NCBI RefSeq assembly: GCF_003402235.1 | Contig: NZ_QEWO01000010.1 | Coordinates: forward strand, 22,932 to 86,931 | DNA: 64,000 nt | Direction: 5' to 3' | DNA from: Parahaliea mediterranea | GTDB taxonomy: Bacteria; Pseudomonadota; Gammaproteobacteria; Pseudomonadales; Halieaceae | Shown: in pieces, positions 7,908 to 15,021 of the stretch | How positions within the stretch are numbered: the stretch's first letter is position 1 | Layout of the letters: every line of letters begins with the position of its first letter | Notes under the pieces: model-generated | Seen by the model: the letters and a program-made list of their open reading frames with translations, nothing else | Told to the model about the DNA's origin: nothing | Databases searched by the model: none | Program-made: the position numbers and the translations under genes

Positions 7908-8522
7908 TCACTTTTCCAGGTTCGAATCCCGGGCGATCTTGACCAGCTCCGCCTGTAGCGCCTTGGTATCGCCCCGGGCTTCCTTGAGCTCTGTCTTCAG
8001 GCCCTTGAGTTGTTCATCCCGGTCATCGACCCGGGTTGCCAGTGCGGCATTGTCACTGGCCAACTTGGCATTCTGCGCACGCTCCTGCTCCACTGCCGCC
8101 TGGGCCTGCTGAAGGGCTTTTTCCTTCTCGGCCAGCGCCTGCTGCAATTCACTGATACGGCTCTCCAGCCGGCTGATCTCACCCAGCGCCTCATCACGCT
8201 CGCCAGTGGCTGCGGTAATAGCGGCTTCCGCTTCCTGTCGAATGGTATCTACGGTCACCGACGCCAGTTTGCTGGCAGCCGTCCACACCTGCCCTACCGA
8301 TGTCTCGATGGCCTTTTTGAGGTCGGCGGGCATTTCAAGCGCAGCAACAACGTCGGCCTTGCGTGCCTCGCGCCACTCGCGCATCACCGGGGAGATATGG
8401 GACAGGGAACCACCGCCCATCCGCTCCCGGACCTGGTCGTTGGTGGGGTTGTCGTTGCCCTCGCCCGCCAGGGCGTTGGCGGCGGCGATGATCTTGTCCT
8501 TGATGTCTGGTTTAATCTTCAT
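7908..8522 (-). CDS. kfrA: KfrA-like plasmid DNA-binding coiled-coil protein
   Basis: A 204-residue protein. The N-terminal KfrA DNA-binding domain spans residues about 1-85 (IIAAANALAGEGNDNPTNDQ, then VRERMGGGSLSHISPVMREW). It is followed by a long alanine-rich coiled coil (EISRLESRISELQQALAEKE onward). In IncP plasmids KfrA represses its own promoter and forms filament-like assemblies aiding stable inheritance. I place the start at 8522 because an upstream extension would run through a 39-bp palindromic operator. It precedes the KorB-like gene by 6 bp. Confidence 0.85.
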   Translation of the reverse strand: MKIKPDIKDKIIAAANALAGEGNDNPTNDQVRERMGGGSLSHISPVMREWREARKADVVAALEMPADLKKAIETSVGQVWTAASKLASVTVDTIRQEAEAAITAATGERDEALGEISRLESRISELQQALAEKEKALQQAQAAVEQERAQNAKLASDNAALATRVDDRDEQLKGLKTELKEARGDTKALQAELVKIARDSNLEK

Positions 8523-8536
8523 TCGGGCGGCCTCAT

Positions 8537-8575
8537 GTATGTATTGTATGTATGTACTATACATACAATACATAC
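8537..8575. promoter_or_regulatory. Long palindromic operator upstream of kfrA
   Basis: Two perfect 17-bp arms, GTATGTATTGTATGTAT and its complement, separated by GTACT, 14 bp upstream of the kfrA start. KfrA is known to bind a long palindrome at its own promoter, so autorepression is the natural reading. Confidence 0.8.
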
Positions 8576-8602
8576 TAAATACAAGCATTGCCGCCGTATC
8601 CC

Positions 8603-8908
8603 CTATCGCCACAAGCCCGCCGCCTGCATCGCCTTGGCGAAGTACCGCGCATCCCGCGCACTCACCGGGTGGTAGCTGCGGTTCTCCACCGCGCCAGTGC
8701 TGTAATCCTCGTCGTACTTGTACACCGTCAGCCAGGCTGACGGGGCAGGATCAGAGCTGGAGACCGCGCCAGACCTGGCGAGCTCCACCAGCTCGCGGAA
8801 TCCATATTCTGTGCCTTCCTCATCGACCCAGCCGCGCTCCGCCGCCTCACCGTGTTCCGCACTGTCTGGGGTAATGATTTCAAAGGTGGTTCTGATCTGA
8901 ATGCCCAT
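8603..8908 (-). CDS. Hypothetical protein behind a structured leader
   Basis: A 101-residue acidic protein without membrane segment (MGIQIRTTFEIITPDSAEH start; SAWLTVYKYDEDYSTGAVE in the middle). The start at 8908 is preceded by GAGGAGCG. Family not recognised. It is the downstream gene of the 180-nt leader element at 8944-9123, which it shares with the large ParB gene ending at 18167. It stops just upstream of the kfrA operator region. Confidence 0.6.
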   Translation of the reverse strand: MGIQIRTTFEIITPDSAEHGEAAERGWVDEEGTEYGFRELVELARSGAVSSSDPAPSAWLTVYKYDEDYSTGAVENRSYHPVSARDARYFAKAMQAAGLWR

Positions 8909-8943
8909 GTCTCGCTCCTCGCCGTGGGGTTTTTCCAACTCCC

Positions 8944-9123
8944 ATCCCTCTGGGGGCGAAGACCCCACCCCATGCGCGACACGCGCACCGTCGACCGGCT
9001 TTGGTGTGTCCAGGCAGGGGGAACCGCCCGCCTTGCAGGGCGCGAGGGACGAGCGAACGAAGGGTGGGGGATGCCTGGACTAAACCAAAACGGGCGCCAG
9101 GCTCTATCTCACCCCAGAGGGAT
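8944..9123 (-). ncRNA. Large structured 5' leader, copy 1
   Basis: In the minus-strand transcript the element opens with ATCCCTCTGGGG and closes with CCCCAGAGGGAT, a 12-bp closing stem. Inside are CCAGGCATCCCCCACC and GGTTCCCCCTGCCTGG, of which CCAGGCA and TGCCTGG can pair. The same blocks, in the same order, occur at 20086-20336 ahead of a parB gene. The spacing between blocks differs, as expected for an RNA with variable loops. Family not recognised. Confidence 0.6.
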
Positions 9124-9198
9124 CATGTCCGGGACATGGCGCTACCGAAGAGCACCGTGGCAATGGCCTGAGAGATCAGCGTCAGTGTCGTGTATCGA

Positions 9199-9879
9199 TT
9201 ACGCCGCTGGATCCGCTTCTGCATCCAGTTCGACAGCGTCGCCGACAGGCTCCATGAGCTCGGCTGATTTGTTGCGGGCATTGCCCACCGCAGTCGGCAA
9301 TGGGTTAACTTTCCAGGCAAACTTGAGGCGAGGAGCAAACATAGGGTCATTTGCAGCAATAGTGGCGCTGCTGTCCAGCCAGCGCTCGACCTCTTCGCCC
9401 TCCAGTAGCACCGGCATCCGGTGATGCCACGGCTCAAAGGGTTTCGCCGCCGCAGTGGTGACGATGGTACAAGACAGCAGCGTCTCAGATTCCCCCTGCC
9501 ATTCATCCCACAGGGCGGCTGCGTAAAGAGTTTCGCCTTCCCTGTGAATCGACCAGGGCCGCTTCTTGCCATCCGAAGTCCGCCACTCGATGAAGCTGCC
9601 CATCGGTACAAGGCCCCGCTGTGACTTGAAAGGCCCCCGGAACGCGGGCGACTGGGTGAGCTTTTCACTGCGAGCATTGAACATACTGTATTTTTGGCTC
9701 GGGCCATCCGACCAACTCGGCGTCAGCCACCAGCGGGCCAGATCGATCCGCCCTTCCCGGATCAGCGCCAGTGACTCCGTGGGCGCCACATTGATGCGGG
9801 GGATCTCCAGCTCCAGAAAGCCGCGGTACTCCCGCCAGGAGTGAACGTGCTCAGGGTTCTGGTTCAAGCGACCACACAT
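9199..9879 (-). CDS. SRAP protein (HMCES/YedK family), abasic-site DNA-protein crosslinker
   Basis: A 226-residue SOS-response-associated peptidase-like protein. It begins MCGRLNQN, so Cys2 is available after Met removal to form a thiazolidine link with abasic sites in single-stranded DNA. Other family signatures are INVAPTESLALI, FNARSEKL, GSFIEW with the catalytic Glu, and HHRMPVLL with the catalytic His. Family length is about 220, so the gene is complete. On conjugative elements such proteins may protect incoming single-stranded DNA. It lies in its own transcription unit. Confidence 0.92.
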   Translation of the reverse strand: MCGRLNQNPEHVHSWREYRGFLELEIPRINVAPTESLALIREGRIDLARWWLTPSWSDGPSQKYSMFNARSEKLTQSPAFRGPFKSQRGLVPMGSFIEWRTSDGKKRPWSIHREGETLYAAALWDEWQGESETLLSCTIVTTAAAKPFEPWHHRMPVLLEGEEVERWLDSSATIAANDPMFAPRLKFAWKVNPLPTAVGNARNKSAELMEPVGDAVELDAEADPAA

Positions 9880-10065
9880 CAGCTATACCACCGTGCCGCC
9901 CAATCGGCCGGTCCCACGTCGCATGGCGCTAGACCGCACACATCTGACCTCCCCCCAAAACCATTACCTGACAGCTTATTCCATCGACAGTATAGGCCAC
10001 TCACTTCGCCATCCCGCCCATGGCATCGCCGATAGGCAGCCGTCGACCTACGCGATTGCAAGATT

Positions 10066-10108
10066 GTAGCTATTTGCTACAATGGAAGCGTAGCCATTCG
10101 CTACATGG
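10066..10108. promoter_or_regulatory. Twin palindromic operators of the zeta-type toxin module
   Basis: GTAGC-tattt-GCTAC (10066-10080) and GTAGC-cattc-GCTAC (10090-10104), two palindromes on the same helical face 24 bp apart, each followed by A/TGG. They lie 34 bp before the antitoxin start, as expected for toxin-antitoxin autoregulation. Confidence 0.6.
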
Positions 10109-10141
10109 CTTGAGTTTCGAGTGACCAAGGAGCAATAGACT

Positions 10142-10564
10142 ATGGCTAAATCCAGTACCCCGCTTCGCCTGGAAAGCACCCTTGTGGAGGCCGCTGAGCA
10201 GGCCCGTAAACTGGCTCACCGCAGCGTCGCTGGACAGATCGAGTACTGGGCCTCACTGGGGCAGGTACTGGCGCGTATAGCCACCCCGGAGCAGATCACC
10301 TCCCTTCAGGCCGGCATAGCCAGACTGCAAATCGAGAACCTGGAGGCAGAGCCCATCGATCCCGACGCCGTCTTTGGCGAGGTTGAGCGCGCACGTGCCT
10401 CAGGAGAGCTGGCTGAGCGGGTCACTGCCAGTGCGGTCCGTTACCAGGCCAGCGGGGCCAATCCGGGCTTGCTGGAACGGATCGCACCCGATGGCGCGGT
10501 CACCGTGGGGACCTTCCGCAACGGACAGTTCCAGCCAGTCAACCCTGCAGCGGCTGCGCACTAG
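10142..10564 (+). CDS. Putative antitoxin of the zeta-type module (ParD-like N-terminus)
   Basis: A 140-residue protein beginning MAKSSTPLRLESTLVEAAEQ. The stretch AHRSVAGQIEYWASLGQVL resembles ribbon-helix-helix ParD-like antitoxins. The C-terminal 60 residues would be the toxin-neutralising tail. It ends one base before the toxin start, which implies coupled translation. A GGAGC site precedes the ATG. The toxin-antitoxin role is inferred mainly from the partner gene and the palindromic operators upstream. Confidence 0.7.
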   Translation: MAKSSTPLRLESTLVEAAEQARKLAHRSVAGQIEYWASLGQVLARIATPEQITSLQAGIARLQIENLEAEPIDPDAVFGEVERARASGELAERVTASAVRYQASGANPGLLERIAPDGAVTVGTFRNGQFQPVNPAAAAH

Positions 10565-10565
10565 C

Positions 10566-11132
10566 ATGCCTCAATTGTGGGTGCTGGCAGGCGGCAATGG
10601 CGCCGGCAAGAGCACGTTCTATCGCGAGTTCCTGGCGCCGCAAGGCATTCCCTTCGTGAATGCGGATGTGCTCGCCAAGGCCGCCTTCCCGGACGACCCC
10701 GAAAGCAACAGCTATGAAGCGGCGGCCGCTGCTACACAGCTGCGTGAGCAACTCGTCCAGGAAGGCCGGAACTTCTGCTTTGAGACCGTGTTCTCCCACA
10801 CCTCGAAGATCGATTTCCTGGGTACAGCCAAGGCCCGGGGCTACCAGATCATTCTGGTGTACATCCACCTCGAAAGCAGTGGCTTGAACCTGGCCAGGGT
10901 TGCCCAACGTGTCGGCGAAGGGGGGCACAATGTACCCGAGGAGAAAGTGACCAGCCGGATTCCCCGGACCATGGCCAATGTAAAGGCCGCGCTGCCCCTC
11001 TGTGATCGTTGCCGTTTCTATGACAATTCACAGGCGGATCACCCAATGGCCTTTGTCGGTGAGTACCGGGATGGGCAGTTCAGCTATACCGACGAGCTGC
11101 CCCCGCACTGGTTCGCGTTTTTTACCACCTGA
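10566..11132 (+). CDS. Zeta-toxin family kinase
   Basis: A 188-residue P-loop kinase with Walker A GGNGAGKST at residues 9-17. PFVNADVLAK and NFCFETVFSH are typical of zeta/PezT-like toxins, which phosphorylate UDP-sugars and block cell-wall synthesis, or of related kinases. It ends near residue 188 with SYTDELPPHWF, like the common plasmid and chromosomal zeta group. It directly follows its putative antitoxin. It probably stabilises the element by post-segregational killing. Confidence 0.88.
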   Translation: MPQLWVLAGGNGAGKSTFYREFLAPQGIPFVNADVLAKAAFPDDPESNSYEAAAAATQLREQLVQEGRNFCFETVFSHTSKIDFLGTAKARGYQIILVYIHLESSGLNLARVAQRVGEGGHNVPEEKVTSRIPRTMANVKAALPLCDRCRFYDNSQADHPMAFVGEYRDGQFSYTDELPPHWFAFFTT

Positions 11133-11153
11133 CACGGACCAGCAGTACAGTGA

Positions 11154-11888
11154 TCAGGTGGATGGAGAGCACACCCAGATCCACCCTTCTTTCCGGGCGC
11201 GCTCTGGATCTGCCGGAGCGGGACAGGCCCCGCACAGGAAATCAAATCCCGCGAGAACACACACCGCAGCATCGAGCGCGTCAGCGCTGTTCAGTAGGGG
11301 TTCCGGATCCTCTGGCAGTTCCATTACGTTGCCCAGCGCAGTGAGAATTTCCTGACGCTCCGGAATGTGTTCGGGCTTTTTGTAGCCCGAGGCTTTGAAG
11401 CCACGCGCCACCAGCGTAGCCGCTGGGTAGACTTCGATGACACTGTGGCCTTTCACACCGTCGGGAGACCAGGCCATCGGCAACGGCGCACCGGTGGCTT
11501 TGCGCAGCGCTTCGAGAAATACCAAGGCAGCATGAGCGGTCCGGGCGATACGGTCCGCCCCGACATCGAGTGGCTGCTTGTTCAGTCGGCGCTTGACGTC
11601 GCGGTCTGTCTCCCGACGAAATAGCTGATCGGCCACCTCTGGGACGGGGCGGCCCGCTACATGTGCGCAGAGGGATGGCGCGAGCGGCGCTGGCCATCCC
11701 AAGGGTGCATCGACGCAAAGCAAGGTCGGCGTGCCTGATGCTAGCCATTGACACACCCGCTTCACATGCTCAGCATGACAGGTACCAGCCACCGCTGTTT
11801 CAACCTGGCAGCACCCATCGGCTATGCGCCCAAGGGCAAAGCCCATGCCCTTGGGATTGGTGGAACAATCGATGCCGATGATCTGCAT
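11154..11888 (-). CDS. DUF429 protein (RNase H-like fold)
   Basis: A 244-residue protein matching DUF429. It starts MQIIGIDCSTNPKGMGFALG, where Asp7 begins an RNase-H-like acidic set. It continues with LLCVDAPLGWPAPL, a second Asp, and NSADALDAAVCVLAGF near the C-terminus, a third. The family is thought to be a nuclease-like fold of unknown substrate and is often found near restriction or defence genes. Single-gene unit, convergent with the toxin. Confidence 0.8.
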   Translation of the reverse strand: MQIIGIDCSTNPKGMGFALGRIADGCCQVETAVAGTCHAEHVKRVCQWLASGTPTLLCVDAPLGWPAPLAPSLCAHVAGRPVPEVADQLFRRETDRDVKRRLNKQPLDVGADRIARTAHAALVFLEALRKATGAPLPMAWSPDGVKGHSVIEVYPAATLVARGFKASGYKKPEHIPERQEILTALGNVMELPEDPEPLLNSADALDAAVCVLAGFDFLCGACPAPADPERARKEGWIWVCSPST

Positions 11889-11998
11889 GTTGATAGTCTA
11901 CGATTGGAAGAGCCAGGGTGCTGAGTGTACGCGATGTCCAGCCCACGCCATTACCGGGTAGCGTATATCTGTCGATAACGCACGGCCTCGGTTACAAA

Positions 11999-12154
11999 CC
12001 TTCCATTGACAGCAAACCACCAGTACTCGATCTTGAAGCTACTTGATCGCTGCCCTCGGCAGCATTGAGTTGCGGTTCATCCGCATTACCCGTTGGGGCC
12101 TCGCCCCACGGGAGAAGGCTTCAGCGGATCATTCAACGTCAAGGAGATTGATCC
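11999..12154 (+). ncRNA. Three-hairpin 5' leader, copy B
   Basis: Starts with CTTCCATTGACAG. Hairpin 1 is GCTGCC-ctc-GGCAGC (12049-12063); hairpin 2 is TGCGG-ttcat-CCGCA (12071-12085); hairpin 3 is CCCGT-t-GGGGC-ctc-GCCCC-ACGGG (12089-12112). CAAGGAGAT and the ArdB start follow. Compared with copies A and C, stem bases change in pairs. Confidence 0.7.
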
Positions 12155-12628
12155 ATGTCTGTACAGCAGAAGGTTGTTTTTTATACGACGAGGCCTACCC
12201 GGTTTGGGGAGATACACGAGGATCCGCCGATCATTCGCAGCATTGTCCGTGATGATCAGCGTCCCGGGTTTTTCCCCAAGTATGCAGGTCAGTACTTCCT
12301 GCAACTGGAAGCGATGATCTTCCAGACCATGGACCGACTGTGCCCCGACTATCACGGCGGCATGTGGGATATGTGGGAGCTGTCCAACGGCGGCTGCTAC
12401 CTCTCCCCTGCCCTGTCGGACAGTCACATCCAGGTGGTCTGTCAGGGCAACTGCTTCGAGGGTAGGCTGTCCACCGACGCCGCAGGTATCGTGGTCAGTC
12501 TGGTGGCCATCAACCATCTGGCGTGGTCCGTACCGGAGCCTGAGCATTTCAACAAGTTGTTCTATGCCCTGCGTGACTGGGCGCTGGAACACGCTGAATG
12601 CCAGGACATCCTGCGCGCCATCGACTGA
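12155..12628 (+). CDS. ardB: Antirestriction protein, ArdB/KlcA family
   Basis: A 157-residue protein with the ArdB/KlcA signatures LCPDYHGGMWDMWELSNGG, then LSTDAAGIVVSLVAINHLAW, and ends near DILRAID. Family members block type I restriction enzymes in vivo without mimicking DNA as strongly as ArdA does, and protect incoming plasmids. The position behind a hairpin leader suggests control at the RNA level, perhaps for early expression after transfer. Length is typical. Confidence 0.92.
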   Translation: MSVQQKVVFYTTRPTRFGEIHEDPPIIRSIVRDDQRPGFFPKYAGQYFLQLEAMIFQTMDRLCPDYHGGMWDMWELSNGGCYLSPALSDSHIQVVCQGNCFEGRLSTDAAGIVVSLVAINHLAWSVPEPEHFNKLFYALRDWALEHAECQDILRAID

Positions 12629-12741
12629 AGCCTCACCTGCCCCGGACTTCCGGGGCAGCTTTTCTCCCAAGACCCACAACGTTCAAGAATCGCGGGAACA
12701 TCCGGCCGACAATCGGCCCGACGGTGCTAAACTTGCGGCCC

Positions 12742-13482
12742 ATGGCCCGTATCCTCCCCTTTTCACGCACTCGCCGCTGGCGGCTCTTGTCCTCCCGTAC
12801 CCTACTGACCCTGTTTGTGCTCGGCAGCGTCGGGCAGTACCTGATCGAAGGCAACGTCACCTGGGTCACCCAGTCGCTGCGCTGGATCGATCAAACTATT
12901 CGCCACCAGACCGCCACCATTGATCTGCCCAGTGGCGACCTGGTGCAATCGGCCCGGGCCTCACTGGATAGCGCACTGGCCAGTACCCGTGACAGCCTGT
13001 CGGACCTCCAAGCCAATGCAGCCGGTATCGTCGATCAGACGATCAGTACGCCCAGCGAATCTGCACCGCAGTATGACCTGTCTGGCAAAGTGGTCCGTAT
13101 CGCCGATGGCGATACGCTCACCCTGCTCGATGCGAGTAACACCCAGCACAAGATCCGGCTGCATGGCATCGATACCCCGGAACGGGGCCAACCCTACGGC
13201 AACGCTGCCAGGGAAGCACTGGAAGCTCATGTCGCCGGCCAGCGCATCGGCGTTGTTATCCAGGATACTGACCGCTATGGAAGAACGGTGGGTACCGTCT
13301 ATCGCAATGGCCAGAACATCAACCTCGCCCTGGTGCGCGATGGCTGGGCCTGGTGGTACGAACGCTACGCACGCAACGATCATCAACTGGCGCAGGCACA
13401 ACGCGAGGCGAAAGCGGCCCGCCGTGGCCTGTGGCAGGACAGCAACCCCATCCCGCCCTGGGAGTGGCGGCGCCTTCGCTGA
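12742..13482 (+). CDS. Membrane-anchored thermonuclease (SNase family)
   Basis: A 246-residue protein. It has an N-terminal signal anchor (LLSSRTLLTLFVLGSVGQYL), a linker of about 75 residues with helical character, then a staphylococcal-nuclease domain from about residue 112. Catalytic-type residues are visible: Arg and Glu in IRLHGIDTPERGQ and Arg in DRYGRTVG. It would be a Ca-dependent nuclease facing the periplasm. Homologues are common on conjugative plasmids. Start at 12742 gives the anchor directly after the initiator Met. Confidence 0.88.
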   Translation: MARILPFSRTRRWRLLSSRTLLTLFVLGSVGQYLIEGNVTWVTQSLRWIDQTIRHQTATIDLPSGDLVQSARASLDSALASTRDSLSDLQANAAGIVDQTISTPSESAPQYDLSGKVVRIADGDTLTLLDASNTQHKIRLHGIDTPERGQPYGNAAREALEAHVAGQRIGVVIQDTDRYGRTVGTVYRNGQNINLALVRDGWAWWYERYARNDHQLAQAQREAKAARRGLWQDSNPIPPWEWRRLR

Positions 13483-13508
13483 TCACACGCGCCCTGACCC
13501 TCTGTAAG

Positions 13509-13671
13509 AACCCTTCCATTGACAGCTTTTCCCACTTCCCTGAAGGTTAATGTCACTTAGTCGCTGCTCACAGCAGCATTAAGTCGCGGAGTTTTCCGCA
13601 TCTCCCGTTGGGGCATCGCGCCCTACGGGACGAGGCTCTGGCGGATCTTTTACCTGACAGGAGATGGATCC
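13509..13671 (+). ncRNA. Three-hairpin 5' leader, copy C
   Basis: Starts CTTCCATTGACAG. Hairpin 1 is GCTGCT-cac-AGCAGC (13563-13577); hairpin 2 is GCGGA-gttt-TCCGC (13586-13599); hairpin 3 is CCCGT...ACGGG with inner GGGC/GCCC (13604-13629). The tail GGCGGATC and CAGGAGATGGATCC lead to the start codon. Closest to copy B. Confidence 0.7.
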
Positions 13672-13872
13672 ATGGCAAAGCATTTGAACGTGTACGTTGT
13701 CGAGGAGTTTGAGGCTGGCGGTGAGCAGCGCAAGAACTACACCCAGGTGGGGAAGCTGTTTCCCCACAGTAAGGGTGAGGGCTTCAATTTGCTCATCCAG
13801 CCCGGAATTGCGATCAGCGGTGAGCTGGTAGCGTTCCCTCCCAAACCCAAAGACGATAACCCGGACGCCTAG
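13672..13872 (+). CDS. Small hypothetical protein behind leader C
   Basis: A 66-residue protein (MAKHLNVYVVEEFEAGGEQR start; KLFPHSKGEGFNLLIQPGIA middle) ending in a Pro/Asp-rich tail. The ordered beta-strand pattern resembles short single-domain plasmid proteins of the DUF736 type, but I do not assign a family. A strong AGGAGAT ribosome site and the leader support it. It is followed by the radC leader. Confidence 0.7.
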   Translation: MAKHLNVYVVEEFEAGGEQRKNYTQVGKLFPHSKGEGFNLLIQPGIAISGELVAFPPKPKDDNPDA

Positions 13873-13884
13873 TCCAGAGCCTGC

Positions 13885-14001
13885 AAAGGTCACCCGCGCG
13901 AGCTGGTGGCCTTTGCTTTAACAATAACGCCGCAAGGCATCCTCCCAACGGGATACGTCCCGTTGGGCGCATCTCGGGAGGTATTTTCAAGGTGCGACAA
14001 A
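13885..14001 (+). ncRNA. radC leader with related hairpin, copy D
   Basis: A diverged version. The hairpin AAAGGTCACC...GGTGGCCTTT (13887-13916) is followed by CCCAACGGGA-tacg-TCCCGTTGGG (13944-13967), a perfect 10-bp stem equivalent to hairpin 3 of the other leaders. Then come GGGAGG and, nearer the start, CAAGG. It stands before a RadC gene, the type gene of the published radC RNA motif. Confidence 0.6.
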
Positions 14002-14460
14002 ATGGAGACTTTGCAATATGCCTCGAAAGAGGCAGTGATTGAGGCCGCGATCGGCTTTTTGGAGGAAGCTGGACGGAGCTATGGTGAAACGCTCAGTAGC
14101 CCCCATAAGACCCGGGAATTTCTGCGCTTGCGGATCGGCGCTGAGGAACGCGAGGTGTTTACGGTGATCTACCTCAACAATCAACATCAGATCATCGCCG
14201 TGGAAGATCTCTTTCACGGCACCCTGGATGGGGCAGCGGTTTACCCGAGGGAAGTAGCGAAGCTGGCTCTGCAGCACAATGCCGCTGCGGTCATCTTCGG
14301 GCACAACCACCCCAGTGGTGTTACCGAGCCCAGCGCCGCAGATCGCCGGATCACCGAGCGCTTGTGTTCTGGGCTCGGGCTGCTGGATATACGGGTTCTA
14401 GATCACCTCATCGTGTCAGAAAAAGGCAGCTACTCTTTCGCTGAGAATGGCTTGATCTGA
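14002..14460 (+). CDS. radC: RadC family JAB/MPN-domain protein
   Basis: A 152-residue protein consisting of the RadC JAB domain without the N-terminal helix-hairpin-helix part of chromosomal RadC. The metal motif is intact: VIFGHNHPSGVTEPSAAD gives HxHP...S..D, with an upstream Glu in EVFTVIYLNN. Plasmid and prophage RadC proteins of this length are common. Their biochemical role is unsettled; the old DNA-repair assignment was withdrawn. It ends just before a good terminator. Confidence 0.9.
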   Translation: METLQYASKEAVIEAAIGFLEEAGRSYGETLSSPHKTREFLRLRIGAEEREVFTVIYLNNQHQIIAVEDLFHGTLDGAAVYPREVAKLALQHNAAAVIFGHNHPSGVTEPSAADRRITERLCSGLGLLDIRVLDHLIVSEKGSYSFAENGLI

Positions 14461-14487
14461 CAGCACCCGCCAGGGCATCACCTTTAC

Positions 14488-14515
14488 AGGGAATCCAGCT
14501 GGATTCCCTTTTTTC
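14488..14515 (+). terminator. Rho-independent terminator after radC
   Basis: AGGGAATCCAGCTGGATTCCCT followed by a T run, 28 bp after the radC stop codon. Confidence 0.85.
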
Positions 14516-14528
14516 TACCAACATTCCA

Positions 14529-14634
14529 ATTACTAAGATTTGCATTAGAAATGTCACAAGAGACGCACAGAAGACCCTTGGTTTACAGGGCGCTTAGGCA
14601 AGCTGGCGTGACACTACTGGCGAGAAGGTTAGTA
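14529..14634 (+). repeat. 106-bp exact repeat, copy 2
   Basis: Identical to 5611-5716. It lies between the radC terminator and the 3' end of the minus-strand zinc-ribbon gene. Its right end (TTAGTA, read TACTAA on the minus strand) supplies the TAA stop of that gene. The inverted-repeat match is only 6 bp here because the flank differs (GG instead of AT). Confidence 0.85.
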
Positions 14635-15021
14635 GGTGTTAAAGCAGTGTTGGCAGTTGGTGCATTGGTACTTAGGCATTGACTGAGCGTCGTTATCTGA
14701 CAAATGAATCGCCTCTTTCTTTGTACCTTTGCCAAGCAAATACCCAAGACCACCACCAATGAGTGCGCCAGCGACCATCCCCGGTGGCCCACCAACCATG
14801 CCGATAGTCGCTCCTGCACCTGAGAGCACATTCGCGGCCATTAAACCTCCTATGGCTGCAGTGCCCGGGCCTATCGAGCCGGCTTTGTTCACTCTTATCA
14901 GATTCTCGCCTACCTTGTCCGACTGACACTCAGGACATCGCAAAACGTTCTGATCTCGGCCCTGCAGTGGTGTTTCCAACGAGCGCTTCAAGCCCAAATA
15001 TGACTTTCTTTCTCGCTCCAC
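14629..15021 (-). CDS. Zinc-ribbon protein with glycine-rich hydrophobic core, partner of the GTPase
   Basis: A 130-residue protein. An N-terminal RCPECQSD and a C-terminal YQCTNCQHCF give two CxxC pairs that could form one zinc ribbon around a central glycine-rich hydrophobic segment (LMAANVLSGAGATIGMVGG and GALIGGGLGYLLGKG), resembling glycine-zipper membrane segments. I place the start at GTG 15021, which overlaps the TAG stop of the GTPase gene (TAGTG), so the two are translationally coupled. The last two codons and stop come from the inserted 106-bp repeat, so the original C-terminus may have been longer. Confidence 0.7.
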   Translation of the reverse strand: MERERKSYLGLKRSLETPLQGRDQNVLRCPECQSDKVGENLIRVNKAGSIGPGTAAIGGLMAANVLSGAGATIGMVGGPPGMVAGALIGGGLGYLLGKGTKKEAIHLSDNDAQSMPKYQCTNCQHCFNTY

